Below are positions 62,894 through 64,000 of a stretch of 64,000 nucleotides of DNA, piece by piece. The translations under genes and the position numbers were made by a program. Position 1 is the first letter of the stretch, and each line of letters starts with the position of its first letter. The notes beneath the pieces are model-generated. The model ran no database searches. It was not told the origin of the DNA and was given only the letters and a program-made list of their open reading frames with translations. The DNA comes from Qipengyuania aurantiaca. GTDB lineage: Bacteria > Pseudomonadota > Alphaproteobacteria > Sphingomonadales > Sphingomonadaceae. The stretch spans positions 2,025,501 to 2,089,500 of the forward strand of contig NZ_CP081295.1 of NCBI RefSeq assembly GCF_019711375.1, written 5' to 3'.

Positions 62894-64000
62894 ATGGCAA
62901 TGGACGAGACGCCGGGTCAGCACAGCAAATTGCCGCAGGTCGCGATCCTGTTCGCGCAGTTTGCCGCCTATCATGTCGACCGGGTGGAAGCGGTGGCGCG
63001 CCGGCTGAAGGGCCGGGCGGAGGTGCTGGCGGTGGAATACGCGACCACCAGCGCGGTTTATGCGTGGGAGCCGGCCGAAGGGATCGAGCACGCGCGCCAT
63101 GTCACGCTGTTCCCGGGGCAGAGCTATCACGATCTCGGCAAGATGGAGCGCTATCGCGCGGCTAAGAAGGCGCTCGCCGGGGCCGACATGGTCTGCGTGG
63201 GCGTGCCCTATTCGCGGCCCGACATCATCGCGCTGTCCTGGCGGCTGGCCGCAGCGGGCAAGCGCATGGTGCTGATGACCGAGAGCAAGTTCGACGATTT
63301 TCCCCGGCGGCTGGCGCGCGAGCAGGCCAAGGCCAAGCTGCTCTCGCCCTACAAGGCAGCCATCGTCGGCGGTTTGCGCCAGCGCGACTATCTCCAGTTC
63401 CTCGGCTTCGGGGACAAGCCGATCGTGCCGGGCTACGACACGGTGGGGCTGGACCGCATACGCGCTCAGGGCGGCGGTGAGACGGTGCGCTGGGAGGACC
63501 GCGATTTCCTTTTCGTCGGCCGCTTCGTGGCGAAGAAGAACCTCAACGTGCTGCTGGCGGCCTATGCGCGCTATCGCGAACTTGCAGGCGCTGCGGCGCG
63601 GCGGCTGGTGCTGGCCGGGGACGGCGAACTGGCGGACGATCTGAAGGCGCAGGCGGGCGAGGGGGTGGAGTTCACCGGCTTCCTCAAGGCCGAAGCGGTC
63701 TCGCAGCAGCTCGCCCGCGCGCTTGCGCTGTGCCTCGTCAGCACCGAGGAGCAGTGGGGGCTGGTGGTCAACGAGGCGGCGGCTTTCGGCGTGCCCTCCA
63801 TCGTCAGCCAGGCCGTGGGATCGCGCGATGCGCTGGTGCGCAACGGCGTCAACGGATATGTGGTCGAGCCGCAATCTATCGAGAGCATCGCGCGGGCCAT
63901 GCTGGCGCTGTCGCAGAGCGAGCAGGCGTGGCAGCGCTATTCGGACGCGACCGCAGAGCGCGCGCATCTGGGCGATACCGAGCGGTTCGCCGACGCGGTG
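62894..64000 (+). CDS. Glycosyltransferase family 4 protein (cut by window edge)
   Basis: 369 codons in frame from ATG 62894 to the right edge with no stop. GT-B fold: KLPQVAILFAQFAAYHVDRV at the N-terminus and, in the donor half, FLFVGRFVAKKNLNVLLAAY, LVLAGDGELADDLK, and STEEQWGLVVNEAAAFGVP with the E-x7-E motif of GT4 retaining enzymes. Divergent from ettA. Probably the first of a surface-glycan cluster outside the window. Confidence 0.88.
   Translation, partial: MAMDETPGQHSKLPQVAILFAQFAAYHVDRVEAVARRLKGRAEVLAVEYATTSAVYAWEPAEGIEHARHVTLFPGQSYHDLGKMERYRAAKKALAGADMVCVGVPYSRPDIIALSWRLAAAGKRMVLMTESKFDDFPRRLAREQAKAKLLSPYKAAIVGGLRQRDYLQFLGFGDKPIVPGYDTVGLDRIRAQGGGETVRWEDRDFLFVGRFVAKKNLNVLLAAYARYRELAGAAARRLVLAGDGELADDLKAQAGEGVEFTGFLKAEAVSQQLARALALCLVSTEEQWGLVVNEAAAFGVPSIVSQAVGSRDALVRNGVNGYVVEPQSIESIARAMLALSQSEQAWQRYSDATAERAHLGDTERFADAV

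Overview
The window is about 64 kb of GC-rich bacterial chromosome. Nearly every base is coding, on both strands, in short operons whose genes often overlap by 4 bp (ATGA or GTGA junctions). The protein families suggest an aerobic alphaproteobacterium of the order Sphingomonadales, probably Erythrobacteraceae. Pointers are the lepB-acpS-pdxJ-pyrE run, the ctaC-ctaD-ctaB-ctaG-ctaE oxidase cluster, class I lysyl-tRNA synthetase, the RcnB-like and glycine-zipper proteins, and an FnrL-type regulator. This placement is inferred from gene content; there is no rRNA in the window to confirm it. I saw no tRNA, CRISPR array, insertion sequence or prophage.

Layout. 1-6 kb: the 3' end of cobS, a lipoprotein, a bifunctional penicillin-binding protein, two hotdog thioesterases, then an unusual three-gene unit (53-aa peptide, HEAT-like protein, cupin-like protein). 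6-13 kb, minus strand: ruvX, a DUF3089 hydrolase, an AI-2E-type permease, lepB, acpS, pdxJ, a serine-hydrolase lipoprotein and pyrE. 13-20 kb: cytochrome c oxidase subunits II, I and III with their assembly genes, interrupted by an epoxide-hydrolase-like gene. 20-24 kb: thrC, an rRNA-type methyltransferase, a FolB-like protein, moaD and moaE. 24-26 kb: an FNR box, the membrane gene it probably controls, and an fnrL regulator. 26-32 kb: rplU-rpmA, an acetyltransferase, a TetR/PF10118 divergent pair with a palindromic operator, ygfZ, pyrC, rarD and a glycine-zipper protein. 32-45 kb: astD, selO, a hydrolase and glycosyltransferase pair, a YfgM-like gene with bamB, gshA, rsmE, ubiA, an HMCES/YedK protein, trmL, and a VOC gene driven by a SoxR box beside soxR. 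45-50 kb: an MsrQ-like haem protein, an HhH lipoprotein, a SixA-like phosphatase and a DinG/XPD-like helicase. 50-52 kb: a compositionally different pair, a secreted S1 protease and a lipoprotein. 52-64 kb: lysS (class I), a prolyl-4-hydroxylase-like oxygenase, cytochrome b561, an RcnB-like protein with tandem repeats, a flavin-binding protein, a LacI-type sensor without a DNA-binding domain, a MASE1-PAS-GGDEF cyclase, an FKBP isomerase, an orphan gene, ettA and a truncated glycosyltransferase.

Most of the window is core metabolism and envelope or respiratory housekeeping. The best candidate for something undescribed is the peptide/HEAT/cupin unit at 3992-6019, which has the layout of a peptide-modification locus. 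The clearest regulatory results, read directly from the DNA, are the FNR box at 23928, the SoxR-type promoter at 44824-44855 and the TetR-family palindrome at 28296.
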